Assembly (NCBI RefSeq): GCF_030247185.1
Contig: NC_080571.1
Location: 255,413,771 to 255,477,770, forward strand
Direction: 5' to 3'
Origin: Malaya genurostris
Lineage: Eukaryota; Arthropoda; Insecta; Diptera; Culicidae
Length of the DNA stretch: 64,000 nucleotides
The notes below the pieces were generated by a model that worked only from the letters and a program-made list of their open reading frames with translations, was not told the DNA's origin and did not search any database. Numbering within the stretch: the first letter of the stretch is position 1; each line of letters starts with the position of its first letter. Below, piece after piece: positions 34,822 to 45,660 of this stretch. The translations under genes and the position numbers were made by a program.

Positions 34822-37168
34822 ACCTTACCTTACCTTACCTTACCTAACAGCTATAGGCCTGGGGTGTCATTTGCTGTATCAAGCATACGTCTCCACATAA
34901 CTCGGTTCATGGCTGCTCCTCACCAGCCACTCAAGGCACGAACGCTTCTGAGATCACCCTCCACTTGATCCATCCACCTTGCTCGCTGCGCTCCTCTTCT
35001 TCTTGTACCAGTCGGATTAGATTCAAGAACCATTTTCACTGGGCTGTCGTTCGACATCCATGCCCAGCCCATCCTAGACGTCCGATTTTAGCTGTCCGTA
35101 CGATAGGTGGTTCTTCTAGCAGCTGTTGCAATTCGTGATTCATACGCCGTCTCCACGTTCCGTCTTCCATCTGCACTCCGCCATAGATGGTCCTCAGTAC
35201 CCTTCTTTCTTTCGAAAACACTGAGGGCGCGTTGGTCCTCTGCCAACATAGTCCAGGTCTCGTGGCCATAGAAAACAACCGGTCTAATGAGCGTTTTGTA
35301 GATGGTCAATTTCGTGCGGTGGCGTACTTTTCTCGATCGATTTTTCTGAGTCCAAAGTACGCACGATTCCCTGCCAAAATACGTCTCTGAATTTCTCTGC
35401 TGATGTCATTATCGGCGATCACCAGTGAGCCCAAATACACGAACTCGTCAACCACCTCGATATAATCACCTTCTATCAATATTCGTGGTGGGAGGCGTAG
35501 TGTTTCTTCTCTAGAGCCTCTTCCTCTCGTGTATTTGGTTTTCGACGCATTTATGGCCAGTCCGATACGCCTAGCTTCAGCTTTCAGTCTGATATAGGTG
35601 TCCGTCATCTTCTCAAGGTTACGTGTCACAATATCAATATCGTCAGCAAAGCCAAAAAGTTGTACGGACTTTCGGAAGATCGTGCCACTCGTGTCGATCC
35701 TCGCTCTTCGAATCACACCTTCCAGGACAATATTGAACAAGATACAAGAAAGTCCATCACCTTGACGTAGCCCTCTCCGAGATTCGAAGGGACTCGAGAG
35801 CGTCCCAGATACTCGGACGTGGCACATCAATCTGTCCATCGTTGCTTTGACCAATCGCGTCAGTTTATCCGGGAAACCGTATTCGTGCATTAACTGCCAT
35901 AGCTGTTCTCGATCGATTGTGTCGTATGCCGCTTTGAAGTCAATGAATAGGTGATGCGTGGGTACGTTGTATTTACGACACTTCTGGAGTACTTGTCTTA
36001 TCGCGAATATGTGATCCGTAGTGGCGCGGGCTCCAGTAAATCCCGCTTGGTACGGCCCTACGAATTGCTTAGCTATTGGTGATAGACAACGGCAAAGGAT
36101 TTGGGAGAGTACCTTGTAGGCGGCGTTCAGCAATGTGATTGCGCGGTAATTGCAACAGTCTAGCTTATCGCTCTTTTTGTAGACGGGACATACAACTCCA
36201 TCCATCCATTCCTGCGGTAGAATCTCCTCCTCCCAAATCCTAGAAATCATCCAGTGCAGCGCTCTAGCCAGTGCCTCTCCTCCATGTTTGAGCAGCTCGC
36301 CTGGCAACTGGTCATTGCCGATCTCCTCACTTATCTCCGACAGATCAGGAGCTGGGAATCTGTTAAGTTTAAGTTTTATAGGTTTTAACCTAATTATGGT
36401 CTTATCGACGGGCGGGAATCTGTCGTCGGCTGAGCGTGCACCCAGATTGATTCATGTACAGTTCTCTGTATCTTGTGCTTCGCCATTCAGATGCTCGTCA
36501 TAGTACTGCTTCCACCTGTCGACCACCTCACGTTCGTTCGTGAGAAGGTTACCACTGGTATCTCTGCACATTTCGGCCTGTGGCGTGTAGCCTCTACGTG
36601 AGCGGTTCACCTTCTCATAGAACTTCCGTGTGTCATTTGCGCGATACAGCTGTTCCATCGCTTCGCAATCTTGGTCTTCCTGGTGGCGCTTTTTCTTCCG
36701 GAAAACCGTGCTCTGTCTGTTCCGCGCCTGTCTGTATCGTTCCTCGTTCGCTCTCGAGCGGTGTTGCAGCATCCTCGCCCTTGCTGCATTCTTCTCTTCG
36801 ACCAACTGCTGACATTCGCCGTCAAACCAGTCATTTCCTCGATTCGATAACCTCGTACCTAGAATGGTTGCAGCAGTGCTACTCACGGCGGACCTTATGT
36901 TCCTCCAGCCGTCTTCAAGAGTCGCCGCGCCAAGCTGCTCTTCCGTTGGTAGCACTAGCTCCAGTTGTTGCGCGTATTCCTCTGCAGTATGAATGCTACG
37001 TAGCTGCTCGAGATTGAGTCCCGGCGTTCCTGTGCGACGAGTATTGTGCACCGTCCATAGTTGTTACCGCGTGCAGGCTCTCCAGCCCGATCACAGGCCT
37101 GTACATTGCCTCCCGGCCTACCCGAGCATTCATGTCACCGATGACGAGTTTTACATCCCGCCGTGAAC
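34822..37168 (-). mobile_element. 5'-truncated RTE-type LINE inserted in an older LINE
   Basis: On the minus strand it runs from a piece of the endonuclease (LVIGDMNARVGREAMYR, near 37150) through a linker and reverse transcriptase to a C-terminal end and finishes in an (AAGGT)n tail at 34822-34845. A microsatellite-like tail and lack of poly(A) fit RTE-clade LINEs. Both flanks belong to the LOA/I-type remnant, so this insertion is younger. Confidence 0.8.
34851..37160 (-). pseudogene. RTE-type endonuclease/reverse transcriptase, disrupted
   Basis: In order: the endonuclease end (GDMNARVGRE); a 199-codon linker at 37051-36452 (GNDWFDGECQQ, REVVDRWKQYYDEHLNG); a 333-codon reverse transcriptase frame at 36307-35306 with YRAITLLNAAYKVLSQIL, LFIDFKAAYDTIDRE, RRGLRQGDGLSCILFN and the catalytic FGFADDID; then C-terminal pieces (YGHETWTMLAEDQRAL, EEPPIVRTAKIGRLGWAGH) ending at a stop at 34851. 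Breaks: a short extra A/T-rich segment near 36375-36420 separates linker and RT, and frameshifts lie near 35310 and 35215. The RT active site is intact but the gene is not. Clade assignment is by resemblance. Confidence 0.82.
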
Positions 37169-37169
37169 A

Positions 37170-38220
37170 GCTGTCGTAAACAACGATATTAGATTCTTGC
37201 CAGCTTCATGAAGCGTACCATCGCGGTGTAACGGAAACAGAAACATCCGTATTCCATCACAGACAATATCGTTGTTTGGAACACCCTTATTAGACCTGTT
37301 GGTTAAGCTCCCCAACTAGTTTCGGTTATTGTACGGTGAAAGTTGATTCTTTTTTGGCATTTTCGTTTCAGATTGCTAATGTGATATCCCCAGGTACCCT
37401 TGGAATCGAACCAGACTCCGAGATACTTGAATGTGAAGGCCTGAGCTATGGCCATCGTGGAATCGTTAGGTTGATGTCAGAGTGAGCGCGAACCGAAGCG
37501 AAACGATTCAATGCGATGTAGTGTTTTCGCATCGCATTCACTCTGACAGGTTTGCTTTGATCAAATGCAACTAGCTCACACGCGCGTCCAGACGCTTCGC
37601 GTGACGCTTTCACTTTGACTGCAACCTTAGTTGTGTAGGCTCATGTTTCCTAGGGAATATTACCATAGAGAATTCGATACACAGCTATAGTGCCCATATA
37701 GACGAAGTGTTCCAGGTAGTATTTAATGGTAATCGGTAGACTTGGCTCCTAATAGTAATAGATACAACACCATCATCTGCAAGTTGCAACAGTTCTCAAA
37801 ACATGGACCGATGTTATTGACGTAGAAATTATAGAGGGCTGTGGCATAAGCCCTGGGGAAGGCCCAAGTAGCTAATTTGTAGGGTTGTCAAGCGTTCATT
37901 GTATAACCCATGTACTTTGTCTAAAAATTTGTGCAAAATATTATTCTAAAGTGGGCAAAGACCAGTTTGTGTGGCTTCTTCGAGAGAATTTTTAAGGAAA
38001 TTGAATCGAAAGCCCCTTTATATCCAATACTGCTACCATCGATTAGGTTAAAACCGGGTCTAAATAAATCTTTTAAACTTAAACTGATACCATTTACTTT
38101 ACGGAATCCAAACTGTATGTCTGAAATCAAGCTATTTGTTTCCATACTTGTCACCAGTCATGAGGAACAAAGTTCTGTTCGACGAGCTGGTTGAATACGT
38201 TCAACAGACGCTTTTCTGTG
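37170..38220 (-). pseudogene. LOA/I-type LINE remnant, reverse transcriptase segment
   Basis: Minus-strand blocks in order: LLNVFNQLVEQNFVPHDW (38215-38150), LISDIQFGFRKVNG and GAFDSISLKILSKK (38130-37940), GLPQGLCHSPLLYNFYVNNI-like residues, a degenerate active site reading LADDGV, then FKYLGVWFDSKGTWGYHI (37430) and ILSVMEYGCFCFR (37220). The element has lost parts of the RT by deletion and has many stops. Its RNase H part is found beyond the RTE insertion at 33880-34820. Confidence 0.72.
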
Positions 38221-38330
38221 ATAAAAAGAAGATTTTTAAATGAGTTGAGATGGATTTAATCACGCCCTGTGACATTGTTTTTGGACGATAAGAGGGCATG
38301 AGAAAACATCGTCATCGACAAGAGGGTATC

Positions 38331-39538
38331 AATTTTCTTTGCGTTTCGCCTTCGGCTCGTCAGTGCTTAAAGCAGTTCAAGTAGAACTGCCATCTCCGCC
38401 TAGCAGTCCAACTTAAACCGCTAAGCAGACGCAAAGCTTACACAACTTATGTAACGCTTTTGGATATTACACAGAAGTGCAATATCCTTTCTGACGTCTC
38501 GAGCGTAAACGAATGACGACTGGCTACTGGTCGCCGCAGAGATTTGAACATTTTGGGGTTTTTTGTTTTGTGCAATAAGCACATATTTTGTTTCAATTTT
38601 CTTTGCGTTTCGCCTTCGGCTGTAAGTTGTGTAAGCTTTGCGTCTGCTTAGCGTTTTAAGGTAGCGCTTCGCCGTGGTCACGGGAGTTCGCTGCCTATCC
38701 CGGGGTTTCACGTACTTTACCCAAAATTGTGAGAAAACGGGGAAGAAAACGGAAATTCCAAGAACATACGATTCTAGATAATTTATTTTTCTATCGATTC
38801 GTATATAAATTGTGCCTGATAAACGTTTTTATCGAAAGATTTCGTGCGAGTTATAAAAATAAATGAGTTTTTCCTTATTCTTTCGCACGCACACAATGTC
38901 AACGCATGCATTGGGGTGTGCAAAAGGCCACATGCAGTAGACACTAACAACATTTCTTTTGTTTTCGTTGTCCGTTCTCTCTGCGTAAACGTTGAATATA
39001 GATAAGTAGAAAATGTAAGTAAGTGTTACTACTTTGTAAAATAATTTCTATTCATGTTTCAGTAGAACCAGAAATCAGTAATGATTTTCATCGCTACTAG
39101 CTTTGACGCTTTGTTGAAAACGTAGCACATCCCTACATATGCGAGTTGTTTATAGCGAGAAAAGGAAAAAAGAAAACAAATTGTTTAACAAAACTCGCAC
39201 GAAATCTCGCGAAAGAAAAGCTTTCTAACTGATATTTTTCGCCAAATGCATAGTAAAATCATTTATCTACAATCGTATGTTTTTGATTTTTCGTGAATCG
39301 GATTAGTATTGGAGAAATTGGCAATTTAGGGTGAAATTTAGGCGACATAGCAAGAGGAAGCAGTGAGTTGTCTCGCTTCGACCTGACCACGGCGAAGCGC
39401 TACCTTAAGTTGGACTGCTAGGCGGAGATGGCAGTTCTACTTGAACTGCTTTAAGCACTGACGAGCCGAAGGCGAAACGCAAAGAAAATTGAAACAAAAT
39501 ATGTGCTTTTTGCACAAAACAAAAAACCCCTAAATGTT
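38331..39538. mobile_element. Penelope-like element remnant with inverted terminal units (1208 bp)
   Basis: A 12-bp duplication, CAAGAGGGTATC, flanks it (38319-38330 and 39539-39550). The first 86 bp (38331-38416) are a perfect inverted copy of 39405-39490, and a tail of about 48 nt follows the right arm. The right terminal region, tail included, recurs inverted at 38549-38632 with two changes, and a further inverted pair lies at about 38655-38680 with 39384-39408. Hammerhead-like cores lie at 38341-38363 (minus) and 39458-39480 (plus). There is no reverse transcriptase inside. The layout (inverted terminal units, short tail, 12-bp duplication) matches Penelope-like elements; class assignment is inferred. 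Confidence 0.6.
39458..39480 (+). ncRNA. Hammerhead-ribozyme-like core motif
   Basis: CTGACGAG, hairpin GCC-GAA-GGC, then CGAAAC: the CUGANGA-stem II-GAAA layout of hammerhead ribozymes. An upstream hairpin (GCAGTTC with GAACTGC) could serve in helix I. No canonical cleavage triplet follows (GAAACGCA), so activity is doubtful. The same motif is inverted at 38341-38363, and a covarying version lies at 17215-17236. Confidence 0.45.
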
Positions 39539-39550
39539 CAAGAGGGTATC

Positions 39551-41343
39551 GTTTCCAGTGTATCGGGAGGACACGGCGCGATAGGTGTTATTTAGTTGCA
39601 GTTTAAAATTCGGGGGAAATTTCTTGGTGGAGTCAAATATCCAGGGATATACTACGGATACATTATTATTGGTTCCATTTTGCATGCTACGGGCTGTATT
39701 CCGCAGACTGGTCATCGATATTTCCCTAGATGGACCATTGACGAACCAACGCCAAAAGCCCTGTTTTTTTCGCTTTGATCAGATTTTTCATAGTCTTTGC
39801 TAATGATGCGCATTTTTCATAGCTCTAACGCTTCTTACTGTTTCCGAAACTTTTATATGCGGATGATTTCATTTCATACATTTCTGAGCACTTTTTGTCC
39901 CACCATGGGGTTGAAGGTCGCCAAATGATTGTCGTTTTGAGTACTCGTTTGGACCGAGCTCGAATCGTGGCGTTGAGAATCAAGTCAGTTAGGGATTTGT
40001 ATTATTTATTTAGCGAATGTGATTGTATCATTTCGATACCCCAATCGCGGTCGCGTATTAGTTCCAGTCAATGTTTTTGTGAGATCATATTCCATATGTC
40101 ATTTCACCCCTATTTAAAATAATCATATGGCAATTATCACACAGATCATGAAATAATCAAGAACGATTATCATCATACAGGAATCCCTGCACCATGAGAA
40201 TTTAAGTCTTCTAAAACTAAGATTACACATAAATACACTTATCACTCTTCTGACGGTCTTAGCGAAGTCCAGGTTCCGGTTTTATAATTTTGTGACAGTT
40301 GTCACACATTTCCCTTACACTGTGATGTTTTAATGTGGAACACATTTTTGTTTTCTATATAGGGGTGCAAATTTGAACACACGTTGAAATGTGATCAGGT
40401 TTTGAACAATTACAGCTCAGTCAATTTTGTATCAATTATTAATATTATGTCACCATTTGATTGGATATATTTCTACGTATTTATTTGAATGTTAATAGCC
40501 ATGTATTTTTAATTGTATATCATCGAAATGTTGATTAATAGCTAGCAGTGTCCTATTTTATCTGCAAAAAATCTCCGGCATACTGGATTTCCCCGCCATA
40601 GTCGACGGTTTTGAAGGAGTTAGCTGATTAGTCAATCGATGCTAAAGCGAAGCTGTTGAAAGCACGCGAATCTATAAATATAAGCAAAATTATAGCTAAC
40701 GTTTCAGTCCTACGAGTAGCATGCTAGGGACAGGTTGTTGCTAGACAGTAAGACTAAAAGTGCCATAAAACGATTCAAAGCTTTAATTGGTATGCTCTGA
40801 TCTTGTGTCATGCAAGTTCGGATGAAATTCCATGTTATGTCGTTTCGCCTGAGAAATTGACAACTACCCCAGGGTAAATTTGGAGTGCATAAGAATAATT
40901 TCCAATTATAAGATGTACTCGAATGATAATAAGAAAACAGTTTATCGCTTCAACCGAAATCGCAGAATGGTTGTCAGAGCCGGTGAAACATGTTAAGCCC
41001 AGGTGGGTAATTTTTCGTACCAAGGAGAACGACCCACTATTTTGAAATATTATTCAGTCGATTTTTAAATAATATTTTGTTTCGATATAACTTTGCATGA
41101 GACGCGTAAATTCGAAGCTTGAAGCGTTTTCGTTATTTTGTTGTAAAACAAAATTGCGCATTTAAGGGTTAAATACAATATCAAACTACAAAATTTCTGT
41201 CAATATTTGTTTGAAATATTAAGTCAGCAGTCTTTTAGGTTCCGTATAAACTTATTTGTGTTTGCAAATTTTCGAAATTATTTCTTTGAGAATTTTGGTT
41301 ACCCTGATCGTTTAGTTGGTTTGGGTTGATGGTGAAAGATGTC
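39551..41343. other. No recognisable gene
   Basis: AT-rich, without transposon ends or coding motifs that I could recognise. Confidence 0.3.
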
Positions 41344-41344
41344 T

Positions 41345-41563
41345 CGCATGTATCGAAAGCGATGTCTTGACATTACATTCCTTCTGTGGAATTTGGCTTT
41401 TCTGTTTCAACAGACTTTGCAGCCGATTCTTAGCATACAGAATCATTTCATGGCTAGTACTACGATCCTATTGACACTATGAATCATTCCAGGTCGGGAC
41501 TCGAACATATGACAACTGGTTTATAAGACCAGAGCCGTATGCATTGAACCGCAAACCCGGGCG
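41345..41563 (-). mobile_element. tRNA-related SINE (Feilai-like)
   Basis: On the minus strand it starts with a tRNA-like head (CGCCCGGGTTTGCGG, TTCAATGCATACGG, then the B-box-like GTTCGAGTCCCGACC), followed by a body with GTCAATAGGATCGTAGTACT, AGAATCGGCTGCAAAG and GTCTGTTGAAACAGA. RNA polymerase III promoter boxes inside a tRNA-derived head are the hallmark of such SINEs; the body resembles those described from Aedes. A fragment of the same family lies at 12575-12660. Confidence 0.72.
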
Positions 41564-41609
41564 AATCGAACGACGCACAAAACAAATCCAGCCGCTGATG
41601 TGCATAGCA

Positions 41610-42575
41610 CATTATTAAAAAAGTCCCGGGACCAACAGAGATGACGTTTGTACTGTCAAACTATCATCATCGTTCAGAAGACTAGTGTTTTCACGTCAAT
41701 CGCACCACATACAGTAAACTTACCGACATATAAGTGACGTTACTTTTTGAAACTTAAAAATAACGAATTCCGTTTATTGATAAAACATTACTTCCTATAA
41801 GGAAAAACCGGGCAAGTCCAGCAATGGTTTAAGAAGTGTTACCCGCACTCAGATTAAAAGCAAAAATTTGTGGTATTCTGATTTTAACGTGACCAAATTG
41901 AGCAGTCATCCGGAAAAAATGTGAACAAGTTTTGATAATCGTGATGGATGAACACAAAATCAAAGTCCGACTGAACTGGAAGTGATTTTACGATCGTATG
42001 CGAAAATCCTGGCATGAAAAAAATCTTTTCCAAATAAGTGCCTCGTTCGCTCTTAATCTATCAAAAGTAACAACGCATCAACAATCCATTGATCTGGTCA
42101 GCACTGTTTAGTCGCAATAAAAAGGATTTCTTGCGTTGGTATGAAACAGTGGACGAAACATGGATCTATCTTTATTATCCGGAGTTGTTTCAACATTTAG
42201 ACGGGGAAAACGCAATAGGTAGCTGCAACAAGTATGGCGTCAGTTTTTAGATGCTCGAGGTATAATTAACGTCGACTATCTTGAAAAAGAAGTACCAACA
42301 AAAGTTTTTAGTAATTTATGCGTTAGGAGCTATTAGTGCGTTTGAAGTATGGAATCATAAAAAACGACCTCATATGAGCACAAGTCAATGAAAATAATGG
42401 CCAAATTGAACGTATTGGGCACCGATCTGTTTCTTCACTCGCCATATTCTCAATAACCTAGCCTCCAGCGACTACTTGTCATTTGATGATCGCCGCAACT
42501 GAAGCCTATTTTAAGGCCATGGACAAATCATTCTATAAGAATGATGTAAAAAATTTAGATAATAAATAAAGAAAT
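41610..42575 (+). pseudogene. Heavily decayed mariner transposase/element
   Basis: Plus-strand traces in order: an end-like AAAAGTCCCGGGACC near 41618, NEFRLLIKHYFL, QQWFKKCYPHSD, then WYETVDETWIYLYYPE (first catalytic Asp region), a second part KMKTMAKLNVLGTDL with HSPYS, and a C-terminal stretch around 42500-42560. Stops and frameshifts occur throughout. It has the same layout as the mariners at 11438 and 56222 but is much older. Confidence 0.72.
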
Positions 42576-42579
42576 TTGG

Positions 42580-43070
42580 CTCAAGAAATGTTGTTTTCCT
42601 AGTTAGTTCCTGCACTTTTTGAATGATGTGGAAGCAACCGTCTCTACGGCAGTATCGAACCGCACAGATTGCAAGTCGATTCGACACTGAATTTTGTTTT
42701 CTGTGAGTAATTTTCTCAAATGCGAACGCACTCATTGAAGAGTTGAAATCATATGGAAACCGTGAACTTATGTATACGAAACCGTCATATGAATTATGAC
42801 ATAGCATATCAATGTTCAGAATCAAAAAAAGTTAATGAAACAGCGATACAAAATTTGATGGGTGATGTAATTGCCTGGTAGTTAGTATTTGGTTGGTCGG
42901 AAGCCTAATCAGTTTCTACTATTTCAATTTCAATTTCAACACTTTCGGATCAAAGAACCACTTTACGCTTATTCGTATCTTGTTCTTTATGTTGCATCAC
43001 TTACATCGTTAACAAAATATTACAACTTAGTATAGCAATCAGACAGTTGAGTTCTATAACCTATGAACAG
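42580..43070. other. Sequence downstream of bdl, unassigned
   Basis: No coding motif recognised between the mariner relic and the 3' end of bdl. Confidence 0.3.
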
Positions 43071-43075
43071 CAGTG

Positions 43076-43081
43076 TTTATT
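43076..43081 (-). terminator. Candidate polyadenylation signal of bdl
   Basis: AATAAA on the minus strand, 65-70 bases past the stop codon of the adhesion gene. Confidence 0.5.
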
Positions 43082-43145
43082 GTTAAATTCCTATTTACCA
43101 AATCGATTCGAGAAAAAATGCAAATTTATCGCAAAATAACTGCGC

Positions 43146-45332
43146 TTAAATCTTGACATTCTCTGCTTCACGCAACTTTTTCATTCGATTACGCTTCATG
43201 TACAGAAGTGTGCTTATCACTACCAAACAGAGCAACAAAATTAACACTCCACTTATGGTGATCACCTTTACCCTTCGGTACGGGTAAATGTAGACCTCAA
43301 CCTCATTGCTTCCGCTGGTATAGTTTGTGGTGGACATGGCAAAAACCTGGAACGTGTACAGTTCGTCTTCTTCCAGATCGTCAACTGAAATTCAAAACTC
43401 AAATGTAGTTACAAAAATAAAGCTGAAACTCAACCGAATGTGACTCTTACGATTGTAACTGATCTCGGGAGTTGAAATACTTCCATGCAGTTTGTGCTGT
43501 GGTTCAAGCCACCATCGTAGAATGTAGAAGCGGAGCTGATCCAGACCCAATTCCGGTGGCTGCCAACGTGCTTGATAGTTATTGCTTCGCTTTTCGATCG
43601 TCAAATTGATCGGTGACCCAATTTGGTTAAACTGCAATAGTGTATCCTGAAACGTTTCTGGTTGCTCGAATTCCTTTGCTGATGTAGATGAAATCTTATT
43701 AGTTGGTGTTTGCTGATTCTGTAAAACAAGATCTTACGTTTGGTGAAATATCGGAATGCTTTGCTGAACATTCCATCACCGTAGTTATCCTGGCACAGTA
43801 CCATGAACTCGTATTCCTTGGCCGGTTGTAGGTTTGTTATGGTCGCTTCCAGGATGTGTTTGTTGTTCACTTTGAAAGTTCTCCACTCGGGGGCTTCCGC
43901 CAATCGGTACCAAATAATATAGTCCAGGTATTGTCGGATATATCCCGGTGCCCACCGGAGAGTGATGGCCGTATCGGAACTGTTTCCAGTCAGATTATAC
44001 GGTGCCCTAGGAGATACATTTTCGATCATAATTTCCGCATCGGCCGAAACGGTCGCTGCTTCGTTTGTTGCCTGACACGCATAAATTCCTCTATCCGATT
44101 CTATAATATCTTCAATAGTCAAGTTTCCTCCGTTCAGTTGATATCGACCATGAGGCAATAAACTTCCGTCTTTCTGGAATAATCATTTTTGTGTCTACCG
44201 ATTTCGGTATCAACCGTAAAGGAAAAACTAACTTACCTTGACCCATGTAATCGGTGGCGTATGATATCCATCTCGATCCCTGGCATCGCATTGCATCTCG
44301 ACAGTCCCTCCAATCTTAGTCACGTACAACAGCTTCGGCCTAAGAATGATGTTCGGTGGTCTTTGCACGATCACATTGATAATCGGCGAAGGTCCATCCG
44401 TTCCGAGATCGTTGTACGGCGTGCAAGAGTAGCGCCCGGCATGTGAGTCATCAACTTTTTCAAAGTAAATACTTCCATTTCGTTTATAGAATACACCCTG
44501 AAATGCATTTTTCTTCGATCTGAAAAAGTTCCAGGGACTGTCGTCGCTTACCTGCACGTTGTACGGATCGAACAAAAACCCGTCCTTCTCCCACCGTAGA
44601 TTCGTCAACGGTGGGTTCGATCGGAAATGACAGTCCAATACGGCAGGCTCTCCAAACGGTAAATATACCTCTTTTGGAGCATAGACAACTTTTGCCTTAT
44701 CTTAAATATAAACAAATTTGTGAATCGGTGCTCAGATTAGGGTACCTGTTTCATCGACGTACATTGAACATTAAGAAATGCTGTTGCACCTTGTGTATCA
44801 TTCATCGTATTCTTGACTTGACAAGTGAAATAACCCAAATCACTCATCTGCGTCGGATTGATCGTGAGACTTCCATCCGGACCGAAAGTGGATCGGTGCA
44901 GTAGATCGTACATTTCAAGCAAGGACACGTTATCTTTGTACCACTCTACGAACATCGTTTCCGGATTTTGAGCCAAACAGTGAAAGAATGCCGGGTCACC
45001 TTCTAGCACCGTTTGATTCACTGGTGGAATCTTCAGTAGAGTTCCTCCTGCGCCGAAAAAGGATTATAAATACCATTAATTGTCATCTTGATGGTATACG
45101 GGTACTCACCCATCACGGATATGTGGAACCATGTTCCATTGTTTCGCTTGTTAGGAACCCGATTGGGAAAGATGACCTTACACTCGTACCAACCGTTGTC
45201 ACTCTCGCGGATCGAGGTAAGATTGAGCGATGCTTTTCCGTACATTAGATCATTGTTCAGTAACGTTACTCGACCAATATAAGTTTCATAAGAGTTCAAA
45301 ATTCCATCGTACAACGTGAAGACGGGTTTATT
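43146..45332 (-). CDS. bdl: Borderless/turtle-family immunoglobulin-fibronectin adhesion receptor, 3' six exons
   Basis: Exons (5' to 3'): 45332-45110, 45047-44763, 44700-44237, 44173-43738, 43678-43451, 43384-43146. They total 1875 bp (624 residues plus TAA), introns are 58-66 bp, and all phases agree. Domains: second half of Ig1 (DNGWYECKV), Ig2 (NQTVLEGDPAFFHC ... YFTCQV), Ig3 (AVLDCHF ... GRYSCTPYNDLGTDGPSP), Ig4 (MQCDARD ... GIYACQATNEA), FN3-1 (APYNLTG ... EYEFMVLCQDNYGDGMFSK), FN3-2 (WQPPELGLDQL ... YTFQVFA), one transmembrane helix (ISGVLILLLCLVVISTLLYM) and a basic tail of 16 residues. Members are neuronal surface receptors acting in homophilic adhesion; Drosophila borderless works with turtle in photoreceptor axon targeting and glial contacts. 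Four Ig, two FN3 and a short tail favour bdl over turtle, which usually has five Ig and a long tail. The 43678 acceptor was chosen because it alone keeps the frame. The first exon(s), with the signal peptide, are not found here. Confidence 0.86.
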
Positions 45333-45655
45333 CTGAAAGAAGAAGCGAAAAAAAAAGTTTTCTAAGAAATCATTAAATCAATCTTTTTCAGTTTAAGTAT
45401 TTATCTCTCCCACCAAGATTTGAAGTCTTACAATTTAATTTGTACTAGATATTTCAGGGTATTCACATCATCATAGCTCTTTCCGAAAAATCTAAACAGA
45501 CAAACCTAACGGAGGTAAAAATTGCAATCGCTGCTGACTTCAAGCAGTGTCGCATTCGACCTTCGCTTCAAGAACATGCAATGTAGCTTAAGAAGCAAAT
45601 GCACCTCTATATACAGCAAGTGCATCTATTTCAATTGATTAGTACTACTAATGTA
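45333..45655. other. bdl intron sequence
   Basis: A clean acceptor (CGCTTCTTCTTTCAG on the minus strand) ends this intron at 45333. Its 5' donor is not located; the intron extends at least through the TRIM-like element. Confidence 0.6.
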
Positions 45656-45660
45656 GTATA

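Noticed and set aside
36580..37017. Plus-strand 145-codon frame
   Set aside because: Antisense shadow of the GC-rich RTE LINE linker on the minus strand.
41480..41563. Possible tRNA gene
   Set aside because: B-box-like and A-box-like sequence is present, but it continues into a known type of SINE body and the cloverleaf is not complete; it is a tRNA-derived SINE.
43856..45282. Several plus-strand frames (43856-44161, 44189-44446, 44611-44904, 44988-45248)
   Set aside because: Antisense shadows of bdl exons.
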